The notes: generated by a model from the sequence alone, not told the origin. Positions 33,003 to 46,740 are shown, numbered from the stretch's first letter. The stretch is DNA of 64,000 nt from 2-02-FULL-66-14 sp037443705 (GCA_037443705.1 JBBINV010000001.1:62001-126000); one strand, 5' to 3'. Numbers and translations are program-made.

Positions 33003-35110
33003 GAACGCTCAAGGGTGGGTTGCAGGCGCTGGTGCTGTGGCTCGTGGCGGCGGCTGCGGCGGGCTACGCCGGGCTCGCGGCGGCGCAGAACAGCATCGAG
33101 GGCTTCGACGTCACGCAGCAGGGCGGCGCGGTGGTGGTGCGGGTCACCACCAAGGAGGCGCTGAAGAGCGTGCCGCCCAATTTCACCGTTGCGAGCCCGG
33201 CGCGCATCGCGTTCGATTTCGCCGGCACCGTGAACGCGCTCGGCCGCAGCTCCCAGGACATCGGGCAGGGCGAGCTGCGCAGCATGAACGTGGTCCAGGG
33301 CGCCGACCGCACGCGACTGGTGCTGAACCTGCGGCGCCCGGTGGCGCACGAGGCGGCGCTCGATGGACGCACGCTCGTGGTCACGCTGCGCGCCGCGGCG
33401 CCGTCGGCGGCGGGCGGGCCGGTGGCGCACTTCGCCGAAGGGCGCGCGGACGCCAAGCACGCGATCCGCGACCTCGACTTCCGCCGCGGCCGCGGGGGCG
33501 AGGGCCGGGTGCTGGTCGACCTCTCCGACAGCACCACGGGGATCGACATCCGGCAGCAGGGCCAGAACATCGTGGTCGAGTTCCTGAAGACGTCGCTGCC
33601 CGACAACCTGCGGCGGCGCCTGGACGTGGTCGACTTCGCGACGCCTGTGCAGAGCATCAACACGTTCCAGCAGGGCGAGAACGTGCGCATGGTGATCGAG
33701 CCGCGCGGACAGTGGGAGCACAACGCCTACCAGTCCGACACCCAGTTCGTGCTCGAGGTGAAGCCGGTAGCGGCGGACCCGTCGCGTGCCGCGCAGAAGG
33801 GGCGCTACACGGGCGAGAAGCTCTCGCTCAACTTCCAGAACGTGGAAGTGCGCGCAGTGCTGAACGTGATCGCCGACTTCACGGACCTCAACGTCATTAC
33901 GAGCGACACCGTGAGCGGCAACATCACGCTGCGGTTGAAGGACGTGCCCTGGGACCAGGCGCTCGACATCATCCTGCAGACGCGGGGCCTGGACATGCGC
34001 AAGACCGGCAACGTGATCTGGATTGCGCCGCGCGACGAGCTCGCCACGCGCGAAAAGCTCGCGCTCGAGGCGCAGCAGCAGATCACCGACCTCGAGCAGA
34101 CGCGCACCGAGGCCTTCCAGATGAACTACCAGAAGGCCTCCGACGTGCAGAAGCTCGTCTCGGATCCCCAGCAGCGCATGCTCTCCAAGCGCGGCAGCGC
34201 CGTGGTCGACGCTCGCACGAATACGCTCTTCGTGCAGGACGTTCCGGGGCGCCTGGAGGAGGTCCGCAAGCTCATTGCCAAGATCGACGTTCCGGTGCGC
34301 CAGGTGATGATCGAGGCGCGGATCGTGGAGGCGAGCGACACCTTCAGCAAGAACCTCGGCGCGCGCCTCGGCTACCACGACTTCAGCGCGTCCGGCCATC
34401 GGATTCTCGGCAACAACAGCCCTCGGTTCCACTTCGGCGGGGGCCTGGACGACACCGGCGGTCACGCTGCGGGCGGGGCGCAGGGCGGCGCGACCAGCTT
34501 CATCCCGGGCAGCCTCTCGGTCAATATGCCGGCGGCGGGCCTGAACGCGTTCAACGCCGGCCAGTTCTCGTTCATCCTGTTCAACTCGGCGCTCACGCAG
34601 TTCCTGAACCTGGAGATCTCGGCGCTGGAAGCCGACGGCAAGGGCAAGGTGATCGCAAGCCCGCGCGTGCTCACCGCCGACCAGGTCGAGGCGGTGATCG
34701 AGCAGGGCACCGAGATCCCTTACCAGCAGGCGACCTCGTCGGGCGCGACGAGCGTCTCGTTCCGCAAGGCCAACCTCGCGCTGAAGGTGAAGCCCCACAT
34801 CACGCCCGACGGCAACATCATCATGACGCTCGACGTGAACAAGGACGAGCCGGGCGCGGTGACGCCGGCGGGCGTGCAGATCTCGACCAAGCACGTCAAG
34901 ACCGAGGTGCTGGTCGAGAACGGCGGCACCGTGGTGATCGGCGGCATCTACCTGCAGCGCGACCGGACCGACATCACGCGGGTGCCGTTCTTCGGCGACC
35001 TGCCCTACGTGGGGTTCCTGTTCCGCAACCAGGCGACGATCGCCAACAAGGACGAGCTGCTCGTGTTCATCACGCCGCGGATCGTCAACGAGCGCCTTAC
35101 GATCCGCTGA
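32999..35110 (+). CDS. pilQ: Type IV pilus secretin PilQ
   Basis: Outer-membrane secretin of 703 aa, the pore for the pilus fibre. After a signal peptide (LWLVAAAAAGYAGLAAAQ) come AMIN domains that bind peptidoglycan (FTVASPARIAFDFAGT and a second copy), then STN/N0 and N1 domains (KLSLNFQNVEVRAVLNVIADFTDLN). The C-terminal secretin domain carries VPFFGDLPYVGFLFRN and ELLVFITPRIV. A glycine/histidine-rich loop (about residues 470-505) is a variable insertion. The ATG at 32999 overlaps the pilP stop. A REP-like hairpin and a terminator follow the stop codon. Confidence 0.95.
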   Translation: MRTLKGGLQALVLWLVAAAAAGYAGLAAAQNSIEGFDVTQQGGAVVVRVTTKEALKSVPPNFTVASPARIAFDFAGTVNALGRSSQDIGQGELRSMNVVQGADRTRLVLNLRRPVAHEAALDGRTLVVTLRAAAPSAAGGPVAHFAEGRADAKHAIRDLDFRRGRGGEGRVLVDLSDSTTGIDIRQQGQNIVVEFLKTSLPDNLRRRLDVVDFATPVQSINTFQQGENVRMVIEPRGQWEHNAYQSDTQFVLEVKPVAADPSRAAQKGRYTGEKLSLNFQNVEVRAVLNVIADFTDLNVITSDTVSGNITLRLKDVPWDQALDIILQTRGLDMRKTGNVIWIAPRDELATREKLALEAQQQITDLEQTRTEAFQMNYQKASDVQKLVSDPQQRMLSKRGSAVVDARTNTLFVQDVPGRLEEVRKLIAKIDVPVRQVMIEARIVEASDTFSKNLGARLGYHDFSASGHRILGNNSPRFHFGGGLDDTGGHAAGGAQGGATSFIPGSLSVNMPAAGLNAFNAGQFSFILFNSALTQFLNLEISALEADGKGKVIASPRVLTADQVEAVIEQGTEIPYQQATSSGATSVSFRKANLALKVKPHITPDGNIIMTLDVNKDEPGAVTPAGVQISTKHVKTEVLVENGGTVVIGGIYLQRDRTDITRVPFFGDLPYVGFLFRNQATIANKDELLVFITPRIVNERLTIR

Positions 35111-35117
35111 TCCTCCC

Positions 35118-35143
35118 CGTCGTCCCCGCGAAGGCGGGGACCC
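35118..35143 (+). repeat. REP-like palindromic element, copy A
   Basis: A 26-nt unit CGTCGTCCCCGCGAAGGCGG followed by GGACCC, whose inner 8-bp arms (35122-35129 with 35134-35141) form a hairpin with a 4-nt loop. It matches the element at 55954-55979 (opposite strand) at 22 of 26 positions, including a compensatory G-C to A-T change in the outer stem pair. It lies between the pilQ stop and the pilQ terminator. Confidence 0.7.
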
Positions 35144-35146
35144 AGC

Positions 35147-35176
35147 AAACGGCCGGTCGTTCCGGCCGTTTCATTT
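35147..35176 (+). terminator. Rho-independent terminator after pilQ
   Basis: A perfect 10-bp stem (AAACGGCCGG at 35147-35156 with CCGGCCGTTT at 35162-35171) with a 5-nt loop, followed by CATTTTG. It separates the pilMNOPQ operon from aroK. Confidence 0.8.
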
Positions 35177-35197
35177 TGCGGTGCGTAGAATAGCCGC

Positions 35198-35731
35198 GTG
35201 AAAGACCCGCGCAACGTCTACCTCCTCGGGATGATGGGGGCCGGCAAGACCACCATCGGGCGGCTGCTCGCGCGGCGCCTCAAGCGCCCGTTCTACGACT
35301 CCGACCACGAGGTCGAGCGCCGCTGCGGCGTCGGCATTCCGGTCATCTTCGAGATCGAGGGCGAAGCGGGCTTTCGCGCGCGCGAGTCGCAGGCGATCGG
35401 CGAGCTCACCGCGCTCGAGGGCATCGTGCTTGCGACCGGCGGCGGCGCGGTGCTCGACCCCGAGAACCGGCGCCGGCTTGGCGCCCGTGGCACGGTCGTC
35501 TATCTGCACGCCGCGCCGGCGGCGCTCTGCGAGCGCGTGCGCCACGACAGGAACCGGCCGCTGCTCGCGACCGCGGATCCGCTCGCGAAGCTCGAGGCCC
35601 TGTACGCGCAACGCGATCCGCTCTACCGCGAGATCGCCGACGTCGTGATCGAGACCGGGCAGCAGAGCGTGACCGCGCTCGCGCGGCAGCTCCTCGAGCG
35701 CCTGGAGGCCGAATGGAAGCTCTCCGCGTAG
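35198..35731 (+). CDS. aroK: Shikimate kinase
   Basis: A 177-aa kinase that phosphorylates shikimate at the 3-hydroxyl in aromatic amino-acid synthesis. The Walker A loop GMMGAGKTTIGRLLARRL is at residues 9-26, the shikimate-binding region follows (YDSDHEVERRCG and GEAGFRARESQAI), then LATGGGAVL and the lid RPLL. The start is GTG at 35198. It sits in the conserved pilQ-aroK-aroB order; the 3' end overlaps aroB by 19 nt, so the two are coupled. Confidence 0.95.
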   Translation: MKDPRNVYLLGMMGAGKTTIGRLLARRLKRPFYDSDHEVERRCGVGIPVIFEIEGEAGFRARESQAIGELTALEGIVLATGGGAVLDPENRRRLGARGTVVYLHAAPAALCERVRHDRNRPLLATADPLAKLEALYAQRDPLYREIADVVIETGQQSVTALARQLLERLEAEWKLSA

Positions 35732-36783
35732 CGCTCGGCAGCCGCTCGTACCCGATCCACATCGGGGCCGGATTGCTCGATGAGCCGGCGCTCTACCGGC
35801 CGCATCTCGGCGAGGGCGGCGTGGCGATCGTCAGCAATACGGTGGTCGCGCCGCTGTACCTCGAGCGCGTGCGCCGGGCGCTCGGCCGGCCCGCGCTCGA
35901 AATCCTGATCGAGGACGGCGAGAACGCGAAGTCCTGGGCGTCGGTCGACCGGGTGTGCGACGCGCTGCTCGCGGCGCGCTTCGGGCGTGACGCGACGCTC
36001 GTCGCGCTCGGCGGCGGCGTGGTCGGCGATCTCGCGGGATTCGCGGCCGCGGTCTACCAGCGGGGCGTGCCGTTCCTCCAGGTTCCCACGACGCTCCTTG
36101 CGCAGGTCGACTCCTCGGTTGGCGGCAAGACCGCGATCAACCATCCGCGCGGCAAGAACATGATCGGCGCGTTCCACCAGCCGCTCGCGGTCATCGCCGA
36201 CGTCGCCACGCTCGATACGCTGCCCGTGCGCGAGCTTCGCGCCGGGATCGCGGAAGTGATCAAGCACGGCGCCGCGCTCGACGCGGCGTTCTTCGCGTGG
36301 CTCGAGGAAAACGTGGAGAAACTCCTGGCGCGCGATCGCGCGGCGCTGACGTACGCGGTACGGCGGTCCTGCGAGCTCAAGGCGGCGATCGTGGCGGCCG
36401 ACGAGCGCGAGGCCGGGAGGCGGGCATTGCTCAATTTCGGGCACACTTTCGGGCACGCCATCGAGGCGGGCCTGGGCTACGGCAAGTGGCTGCACGGCGA
36501 AGCGGTGGCCGCCGGCATGGTGATGGCGGGCGAGCTCTCGGTGCGCGCGGGACTTCTCGCCGCGGCGGACTGCGCGCGGCTGCGCGCGCTGGTCGCGCGC
36601 GCCGGCCTTCCGGTCGCCGGCGCCGCAATAGCGCCCGCGCGCATGATCGAGCTCATGCAGGTCGACAAGAAAGCGAATGCCGGAGGCGTGCGCTTCGTGC
36701 TGCTCGAGGCGATCGGGAGCGCTGCGCTTCGCGGCGGACTCGATTCGCGATCGGTCGGCGAAGCGATCGCTGCGGTGCAGTAG
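35713..36783 (+). CDS. aroB: 3-dehydroquinate synthase
   Basis: A 356-aa NAD- and zinc-dependent enzyme converting DAHP to 3-dehydroquinate. NAD-binding GGGVVGDLAGFAAAVYQRG, the substrate-site PTTLLAQVDSSVGGKTAINHPRGKN and the zinc-ligand region GHTFGHAIE and HGEAVAAGMVMA are all visible. The length matches the family. It overlaps aroK at the start. The dGTPase gene often found between aroB and gltB in this lineage is absent here. Confidence 0.95.
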   Translation: MEALRVALGSRSYPIHIGAGLLDEPALYRPHLGEGGVAIVSNTVVAPLYLERVRRALGRPALEILIEDGENAKSWASVDRVCDALLAARFGRDATLVALGGGVVGDLAGFAAAVYQRGVPFLQVPTTLLAQVDSSVGGKTAINHPRGKNMIGAFHQPLAVIADVATLDTLPVRELRAGIAEVIKHGAALDAAFFAWLEENVEKLLARDRAALTYAVRRSCELKAAIVAADEREAGRRALLNFGHTFGHAIEAGLGYGKWLHGEAVAAGMVMAGELSVRAGLLAAADCARLRALVARAGLPVAGAAIAPARMIELMQVDKKANAGGVRFVLLEAIGSAALRGGLDSRSVGEAIAAVQ

Positions 36784-36915
36784 CGCGTCCCCAGGCCAAA
36801 GCCCTTGTTTCTACGGGACTCCGCGGGTATATTTCTTGGTTCGCCCTGCGTTTTTGTGCAGAGCGGCGAGCCCGGCACGAACACCGCCAAAAGGCATCCG
36901 GATCAGAGACTTAAC

Positions 36916-41553
<4,638 letters not shown>

Positions 41554-43017
41554 ATGGGAAAAATCACCGGGTTCCTCGAGTTCGAGCGGCTCGAGGAGGC
41601 GCACGAAGCGCCCGAGGCGAGGAAGAAGCACTTCCGCGAGTTCCACCAGCGCCTGACGGACGCGCAGGCCTCGGTCCAGGGCGCGCGCTGCATGGACTGC
41701 GGCATCCCGTTCTGCATGAACGGCTGCCCGGTCAACAACATCATTCCCGACTGGAACGACCTTGTTTACCGCGGAGACTGGAAAGCCGCGCTCGAGACCC
41801 TGCACTCGACCAACAACTTTCCCGAGTTCACCGGTCGCGTCTGCCCCGCGCCGTGCGAGGAGGCATGCACGCTCCGGATCATCGACGATTCGGTCGGGAT
41901 CAAGTCGATCGAGCATGCGATCATCGACAAGGCGTGGGAATCCGGCTGGGTGCTGCCGCAGCCCGCGGCACGCAAGACGGGGAAAAAGGTGGCGATCGTG
42001 GGATCCGGCCCGGCAGGTCTTGCGTGCGCGCAGCAGCTTTCGCGCGCGGGTCATGACGTTGCCGTGTTCGAGAAGAACGACCGCATCGGCGGGCTCCTGC
42101 GCTACGGCATTCCCGATTTCAAGCTCGACAAGCGCATCGTCGACCGGCGGCTCGAGCAGATGCGCCTCGAGGGCGTGGAGTTCCGGACCGGGGTCTGCAT
42201 CGGAAAATCCCCGCCAGGCCGCGGGATCACCAACGACGCGAAAACCTTCCTCGAACCCGCAACCCTGCTTGCCCAGTATGACGCCATCGTGCTCGCGGGC
42301 GGTGCCGAGGTGCCGCGCGACCTGCCGGTGCCGGGACGCGAGCTCGCTGGCGTGCACTTCGCGATGGAGTTCCTGCCGCTGCAAAACAAGCGCGTCGCGG
42401 GCGACAGCGGCGTCGCCGAGCTCACGGCGAGCGGCAAGGACGTGGTGGTGATCGGCGGCGGCGACACGGGCTCCGATTGCGTCGGCACCTCCAACAGGCA
42501 GGGCGCGAAGTCGGTGACCAACCTCGAGCTCCTGCCGCAGCCGCCCGATCTCGATCGGAACCCCGTCTGGCCCTACTGGCCTCAGCGGCTTCGCACCTCC
42601 ACCTCGCACGAGGAGGGCGTCAAGCGCGATTGGTCGGTGGGGACGAAGGAATTCATCGGCGCGAACGGCCGCGTGAAGGCGGTGAAGCTCGTGCGCCTTG
42701 CCTGGACGAACGGCAAGATGACGGAAGTCCCGGGTTCCGAATTCGTGCTGCCGGCGGACCTGGTACTGCTCGCGATGGGTTTCGTCTCGCCCAACCAGTC
42801 GCTGCTCGAGGAGCTAGGGGTGGAAAAAGACGCGCGCGGCAACGCCAAGGCCACGACCGAGGGCGAAGGCTGCTACGCGACCAGCGTCCCCAGGATTTTT
42901 TCCGCCGGCGACATGCGCCGCGGCCAGTCGCTGGTCGTCTGGGCTATCCGCGAGGGACGCCAGTGCGCCCGCGCCGTCGACGAGTTCCTCATGGGTTCCT
43001 CGGAGTTGCCGCGCTAG
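41554..43017 (+). CDS. gltD: Glutamate synthase (NADPH) small subunit
   Basis: A 487-aa beta subunit that takes electrons from NADPH and passes them to GltB. The N-terminal Fe-S region has Cys46, Cys49, Cys54 and Cys58 (CMDCGIPFCMNGCP). The FAD site is VGSGPAGLACAQQL, the NADPH site VIGGGDTGSDC and the C-terminal FAD motif FSAGDMRRGQSLVVWAIREGR. The ATG immediately follows the gltB stop with no gap. The decayed segment holding a Crp/Fnr fragment begins right after its stop codon. Confidence 0.95.
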   Translation: MGKITGFLEFERLEEAHEAPEARKKHFREFHQRLTDAQASVQGARCMDCGIPFCMNGCPVNNIIPDWNDLVYRGDWKAALETLHSTNNFPEFTGRVCPAPCEEACTLRIIDDSVGIKSIEHAIIDKAWESGWVLPQPAARKTGKKVAIVGSGPAGLACAQQLSRAGHDVAVFEKNDRIGGLLRYGIPDFKLDKRIVDRRLEQMRLEGVEFRTGVCIGKSPPGRGITNDAKTFLEPATLLAQYDAIVLAGGAEVPRDLPVPGRELAGVHFAMEFLPLQNKRVAGDSGVAELTASGKDVVVIGGGDTGSDCVGTSNRQGAKSVTNLELLPQPPDLDRNPVWPYWPQRLRTSTSHEEGVKRDWSVGTKEFIGANGRVKAVKLVRLAWTNGKMTEVPGSEFVLPADLVLLAMGFVSPNQSLLEELGVEKDARGNAKATTEGEGCYATSVPRIFSAGDMRRGQSLVVWAIREGRQCARAVDEFLMGSSELPR

Positions 43018-43027
43018 CGTAAGCCAG

Positions 43028-43258
43028 CGCCGTGTCGCCCCGGCCAACCCCGCGTTCGCGCCGAGCCTGATCGAGAAACTCATTCACCGCGCACGCGCCC
43101 TGACCGCGAACGTCAAGAGCCTCGCGCTGATGGACGTGTACGGTCGCGTGGCACGCCTGCTCCCGGAGCTTGCGGAAGAGCGCGGGGGCGCCTGGGTGAT
43201 CGGCGAGCGCCTCACGCGGCAGGAGATCGCCAGCCGCGTCGACGCCTCGCGCGAGTGA
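43028..43258 (+). pseudogene. Truncated Crp/Fnr-family transcription regulator remnant
   Basis: In the frame ending at TGA 43256 the translation contains PSLIEKLIHRARALTANVKSL, continuing as LALMDVYGRVARLLPELAEE and then VIGERLTRQEIASRVDASRE. This is the dimerisation helix and first half of the helix-turn-helix of Crp/Fnr regulators. In intact members the recognition helix continues after ASRE (usually MVSRI or MISRI); here a stop follows directly. The N-terminal cyclic-nucleotide-type sensing domain is absent, replaced by the gltD 3' end, and no start codon precedes the conserved part. Both ends are therefore lost and the protein should not function. Recombination beside gltD is the likely cause. 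Confidence 0.75.
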
Positions 43259-43286
43259 GCTCAGCATCGCCGCGATGGGGGTCGTC

Positions 43287-43592
43287 ATGAGATTCGACGA
43301 GTACGCGCAGCTTCTCTTCATGCCGGTGCCTACCTTCGTGTTGATTGGCGCGGTCGTGCTCACGCTCGTGGCGCCGTGGGCGGTTCCTTCCGACAAGTCA
43401 GGAGGAAACGGAAATGGAAGCATTCGAAGGTTTCGTCCTTTGGGTGACGCTGGCGTCGGGGTCGCTTCCTGCGAACCGCGTCCGGGCGGATTCGCAGGCA
43501 AAGCAGTCCGGGTTCATCGGGAAAAGATAGGGCGCTCCGATCCGGCGCCCGCACTCTCTGGCGAGCCCCTGCGCACGCGGGTACATTTATGA
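43287..43592 (+). CDS. Short ORF with one hydrophobic segment, unknown
   Basis: A possible 101-aa product starting at ATG 43287 (ATG 43275 also in frame). The first 35 residues (FDEYAQLLFMPVPTFVLIGAVVLTLVAPWAV) hold one membrane span, and codons there favour G/C in the third position as in real genes here. After about residue 38 the codon pattern breaks down, and a second small ORF with a strong ribosome-binding site overlaps in another frame. Either a short membrane peptide was truncated or frameshifted, or this is chance. No family is recognised. Confidence 0.3.
   Translation: MRFDEYAQLLFMPVPTFVLIGAVVLTLVAPWAVPSDKSGGNGNGSIRRFRPLGDAGVGVASCEPRPGGFAGKAVRVHREKIGRSDPAPALSGEPLRTRVHL
43414..43530 (+). 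CDS. Small ORF (38 aa) with strong ribosome-binding site
   Basis: ATG 43414 is preceded by a perfect AGGAGG (43400-43405) with an 8-nt spacer, one of the best ribosome-binding sites seen in this window. The product begins MEAFEGFVLWVTLASGSL and ends in a basic tail (SGFIGKR); the central part is mildly hydrophobic. A GC-rich inverted repeat (GGGCGC ... GCGCCC) follows immediately after the stop, without a T tract. No homologue is recognised. It may be a real small peptide or the start of a gene whose remainder was deleted. Confidence 0.35.
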   Translation: MEAFEGFVLWVTLASGSLPANRVRADSQAKQSGFIGKR

Positions 43593-43839
43593 TGGAAAAC
43601 CGGGTTCGCGGACTGCGGCATCGAATTGATCGCGGCCGGATCTGAAGCGTGCGCAAGACGGTTGCGGCGAAACGAAAACGGGGGTGCTACGGATGAGGGG
43701 GCTGCACGCGGCGGCCGGGAGGGGAGACACGAATGAGCCGGCGTGCTTTTCTCGCCCCGGAAGCCGGGCGACTTCCAGGACGCGTTCGATCGTGCCGGCG
43801 CCGGACGTGCCGACCGGGTGATCGAGTGAGCGCAGTGGC
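43531..43839 (+). other. 309-nt stretch without a confident gene (decayed region upstream of the sensor kinase)
   Basis: After a GC hairpin at 43530-43551 no complete gene is visible. Two weak signs of past coding exist. A frame closing at TGA 43827-43829 reads KPGDFQDAFDRAGAGRADRVIE with GC-rich third positions, resembling the end of a lost gene. A 36-codon ORF from ATG 43732, behind a GGAGGGG site, runs into the kinase start. The promoter of the kinase operon presumably lies here; TACATT near 43586 is a possible -10 element, without a convincing -35. Confidence 0.4.
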
Positions 43840-46740
43840 GTGAAGCCCGCCGAATTCATCGCCGAGCGGCGCCGGGAGGTGCAGCGCATCCACCGCGGGC
43901 GGCTGTTCCGGAAGTATTTCCTCCTGATCCTGGCGCTGGTGTGCGGCGTACTCCTGATCTCGGGCGGGATCGGGCTGTATTTCTCCTACCAGGAGAACAG
44001 GATCGCGCTCGCGAGCGTGCAGCGCGAGAAGGCGGTAGGGGCGGCGGCGAGGATCGAGGACCACTTCCGGCAGATCGAGAAGCAGCTTGCGTTCGCCGCG
44101 CTGCCGCAGTTCGGCGCCGAGGGGCTCGAGCAGCGCCGCGTGGAGTTCATCAAGCTGGGGCGCCTGGTGCCCGACGTCACCGACATCGCGCAGATCGGCG
44201 CCGACGGACGCGAGGAACTCCTGGTATCGCGCCTGACGATGGAGCAGGAGCGCTCGAACCGCGACCGCTCGCGGGAGCCGGCATTCAGGGAACCCGAGCC
44301 TCAGCGGACATGGTTCGGCCCGGTGTACTTCCGCAAGGAAACCGAGCCCTACATGCAGATCGCGGTGCGTTCCAGGCCCGGCGGCCCGGTGACGGTCGCC
44401 GACGTGAACCTCAAGTTCATGTGGGACGTGGTGACGCACATCAGGATCGGGAAGAAGGGCAAGGCCTACGTGGTCGACGAGACCGGACATCTCGTTGCCG
44501 ACCCGGACATCGGGCTCGTGCTCCGCAAGACCGATCTTTCCAAGCTTCCGCAGGTGAAGTCCGCCCTCGCGAAGGACGCCGAGCCCTCGCTCGCCCTGAT
44601 GGCCGAAGGCATGGAAAGCTCGTCTGTCCTCACCGCCTATGCCTCGATCGAGTCGCTCGGCTGGAAAGTGTTCGTGGAGCAGCCCGCCTCCGAGGTCTAC
44701 GCGACGCTGAACGCCGCGATCGTGCGCACCGGCGCGCTGCTCGTGGCGGGCCTGCTCTTTTCCGCGCTCACGGCGCTGTGGCTCGCGCGCAGCATGGTGC
44801 GCCCGATCCGCACCCTCCAGGAGGGCGCGGCGCGCATCGGCGCGGGCGACCTCGAGCAGAGAATCGAGGTGAGGACCGGGGACGAGCTCGAGGAGCTGGC
44901 CGGCCAGTTCAACCAGATGAGCGCGCAGCTGCGCGAGTCCTACGTCGGCCTCGAACGCAAGGTCGAGGAGCGCACCGAGGCGCTGAAGCACGCGCTCGAG
45001 CACCAGACCGCGACCGCGGAAATCCTCAAGGTCATCGCAAGCTCGCCATCGGACGTCCAGCCGGTGCTGGAAGCCGTCGCCGGGCGAGCGGCGGTCCTTT
45101 GCGCCGCGCCGCGCGCGCACGTGCTGCTCGCCGAGGGCGACGTGCTCCGGAACCGGGCCGTGTATTCGCGCGAGCCGGGACTCGAGCCGCCGAAAGGCCA
45201 CCCGGTGCCGATCCTCCGCACCACGATCAATGGCCGCGCCGTGCTCGAGTGTCGCACCGTGCACGTCGAGGACGTGCTGCCGCTTCTCGATTCGGAGTAC
45301 CCCGACGCGCGCGAGAACCAGCGCATCTACGGATTCCGCTCGTCGCTCGCGGTGCCGCTGCTGCGTGAAGGCCGCGCGGTCGGCACACTGTATCTCTGGC
45401 GGCGGGAGCCGCAACGCTTCACGAACGAGCAGATCGCGCTGCTTGAAACCTTCGCTGCGCAGTCGGTCATCGCGATAGAGAACGCGCGCCTGTTCAACGA
45501 AACCAGGGATGCGCTCGAGCAGCAGACCGCGACGGCCGAGATCCTCAGGGTCATCAGCAGCTCGCCGACCGATGTGCAGCCGGTGTTCGATGCGATCGCG
45601 AAGAGCGCGCTGCACCTTTTCGACGGTCTCTGGGTCGCCCTGACCCTCGTACGCGGCGACAAGATCGAAGCCGCTGCCGTGGCGGGCGACGAGGCGGTGG
45701 GGGCGAAGATCAAGGCAATCTATCCGGTGCCGCTCAACCGCGACAGCATCACCGGGCGCACGATCCTCGATCGCAAGGTGCAGAACGTGCCGGACATGGA
45801 AGCCCCGGACCTGCCCGAGCTGGCGCGCACGCTGTCACGCGAAGCGGGCATCAAGGCGCTTCTCGGCGCGCCAATGATGCGCGAAGGCGCGGCGATCGGC
45901 GCGATCATGCTGATCCGGGGATATCCGGGAGAGTTCTCCGGGAAACAGGTGGCGCTTCTCAGGACGTTTGCCGACCAGGCGGTGATTGCGATCGAGAACG
46001 TGCGCCTGTTCCACGAGATCGAGGAAAAGAGCCGCCAGCTCGAGATCGCGAACAAGCACAAGTCGGACTTCCTCGCGAACATGTCGCACGAGCTGAGGAC
46101 GCCGCTGAATGCGATCATCGGGTTCTCGGAAGTGCTCGGCGAGCGCTACTTCGGCGAGCTGACGGAAAAGCAGGACGAGTACGTGAAGGACATCCACAGC
46201 TCGGGCAAGCACCTGCTTTCGCTCATCAACGACATCCTCGATCTCTCGAAGATCGAGGCGGGCCGGATGGAGCTGAACCTTGCCGAATTCGACCTGCCTG
46301 CGGCGCTCGAGAACGCGTTGACGCTGGTGAAGGAGCGCGCGCAGCGCCACGGCGTGGCGCTGAAGCTCGAGGTGGCGCCGGGGCTGGGTGCGTTCACCGC
46401 GGACGAGCGCAAGTTCAAGCAGATCATGCTGAACCTCCTTTCCAACGCGGTGAAGTTCACGCCGGTCGGCGGGTCGGTGACGGTGCGCGCGAAGCCGAAC
46501 GGCGCGGGCGTAGAGATCGCGGTCGCGGACACCGGCGTCGGCATCGCGCCCGGGGACCAGGAGGCGGTGTTCGAGGAGTTCCGCCAGGTCGGGCGCGACG
46601 TGTCGAAAAAGGCGGAAGGCACGGGCCTGGGGCTTGCGCTCACCCGGCGCTTCATCGAGCTTCACGGCGGCGGGATTCGCCTGGCGAGCGAGCCGGGCAA
46701 GGGTTCGACCTTCACCTTCACTCTCCCGGGGAAACCATGA
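43840..46740 (+). CDS. Membrane sensor histidine kinase: Cache-like sensor, HAMP, two GAF domains, HisKA, HATPase
   Basis: A 966-aa kinase. Membrane span 1 is near residues 26-48. A periplasmic Cache-type domain of about 245 residues follows (VPDVTDIAQIGADGREEL; YFRKETEPYMQIAVRS), then span 2 near 298-318 and HAMP to about 372. Two GAF modules come next (about 405-552 and 575-725), each preceded by a near-identical linker (HQTATAEILKVIASSPSDVQ / QQTATAEILRVISSSPTDVQ), evidence of internal duplication. HisKA has His750 in MSHELRTPLN, and the ATPase ends with NLLSNAVKFTPVGG, DTGVGI and GTGLGLALTR. There is no receiver of its own; the next two genes supply receivers. The start is GTG at 43840, with a weak ribosome-binding site. 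Confidence 0.9.
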   Translation: MKPAEFIAERRREVQRIHRGRLFRKYFLLILALVCGVLLISGGIGLYFSYQENRIALASVQREKAVGAAARIEDHFRQIEKQLAFAALPQFGAEGLEQRRVEFIKLGRLVPDVTDIAQIGADGREELLVSRLTMEQERSNRDRSREPAFREPEPQRTWFGPVYFRKETEPYMQIAVRSRPGGPVTVADVNLKFMWDVVTHIRIGKKGKAYVVDETGHLVADPDIGLVLRKTDLSKLPQVKSALAKDAEPSLALMAEGMESSSVLTAYASIESLGWKVFVEQPASEVYATLNAAIVRTGALLVAGLLFSALTALWLARSMVRPIRTLQEGAARIGAGDLEQRIEVRTGDELEELAGQFNQMSAQLRESYVGLERKVEERTEALKHALEHQTATAEILKVIASSPSDVQPVLEAVAGRAAVLCAAPRAHVLLAEGDVLRNRAVYSREPGLEPPKGHPVPILRTTINGRAVLECRTVHVEDVLPLLDSEYPDARENQRIYGFRSSLAVPLLREGRAVGTLYLWRREPQRFTNEQIALLETFAAQSVIAIENARLFNETRDALEQQTATAEILRVISSSPTDVQPVFDAIAKSALHLFDGLWVALTLVRGDKIEAAAVAGDEAVGAKIKAIYPVPLNRDSITGRTILDRKVQNVPDMEAPDLPELARTLSREAGIKALLGAPMMREGAAIGAIMLIRGYPGEFSGKQVALLRTFADQAVIAIENVRLFHEIEEKSRQLEIANKHKSDFLANMSHELRTPLNAIIGFSEVLGERYFGELTEKQDEYVKDIHSSGKHLLSLINDILDLSKIEAGRMELNLAEFDLPAALENALTLVKERAQRHGVALKLEVAPGLGAFTADERKFKQIMLNLLSNAVKFTPVGGSVTVRAKPNGAGVEIAVADTGVGIAPGDQEAVFEEFRQVGRDVSKKAEGTGLGLALTRRFIELHGGGIRLASEPGKGSTFTFTLPGKP

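Noticed and set aside
32867..34894. 675-codon minus-strand frame opposite pilQ
   Set aside because: Antisense shadow of the secretin gene, with histidine/arginine-rich low-complexity translation.
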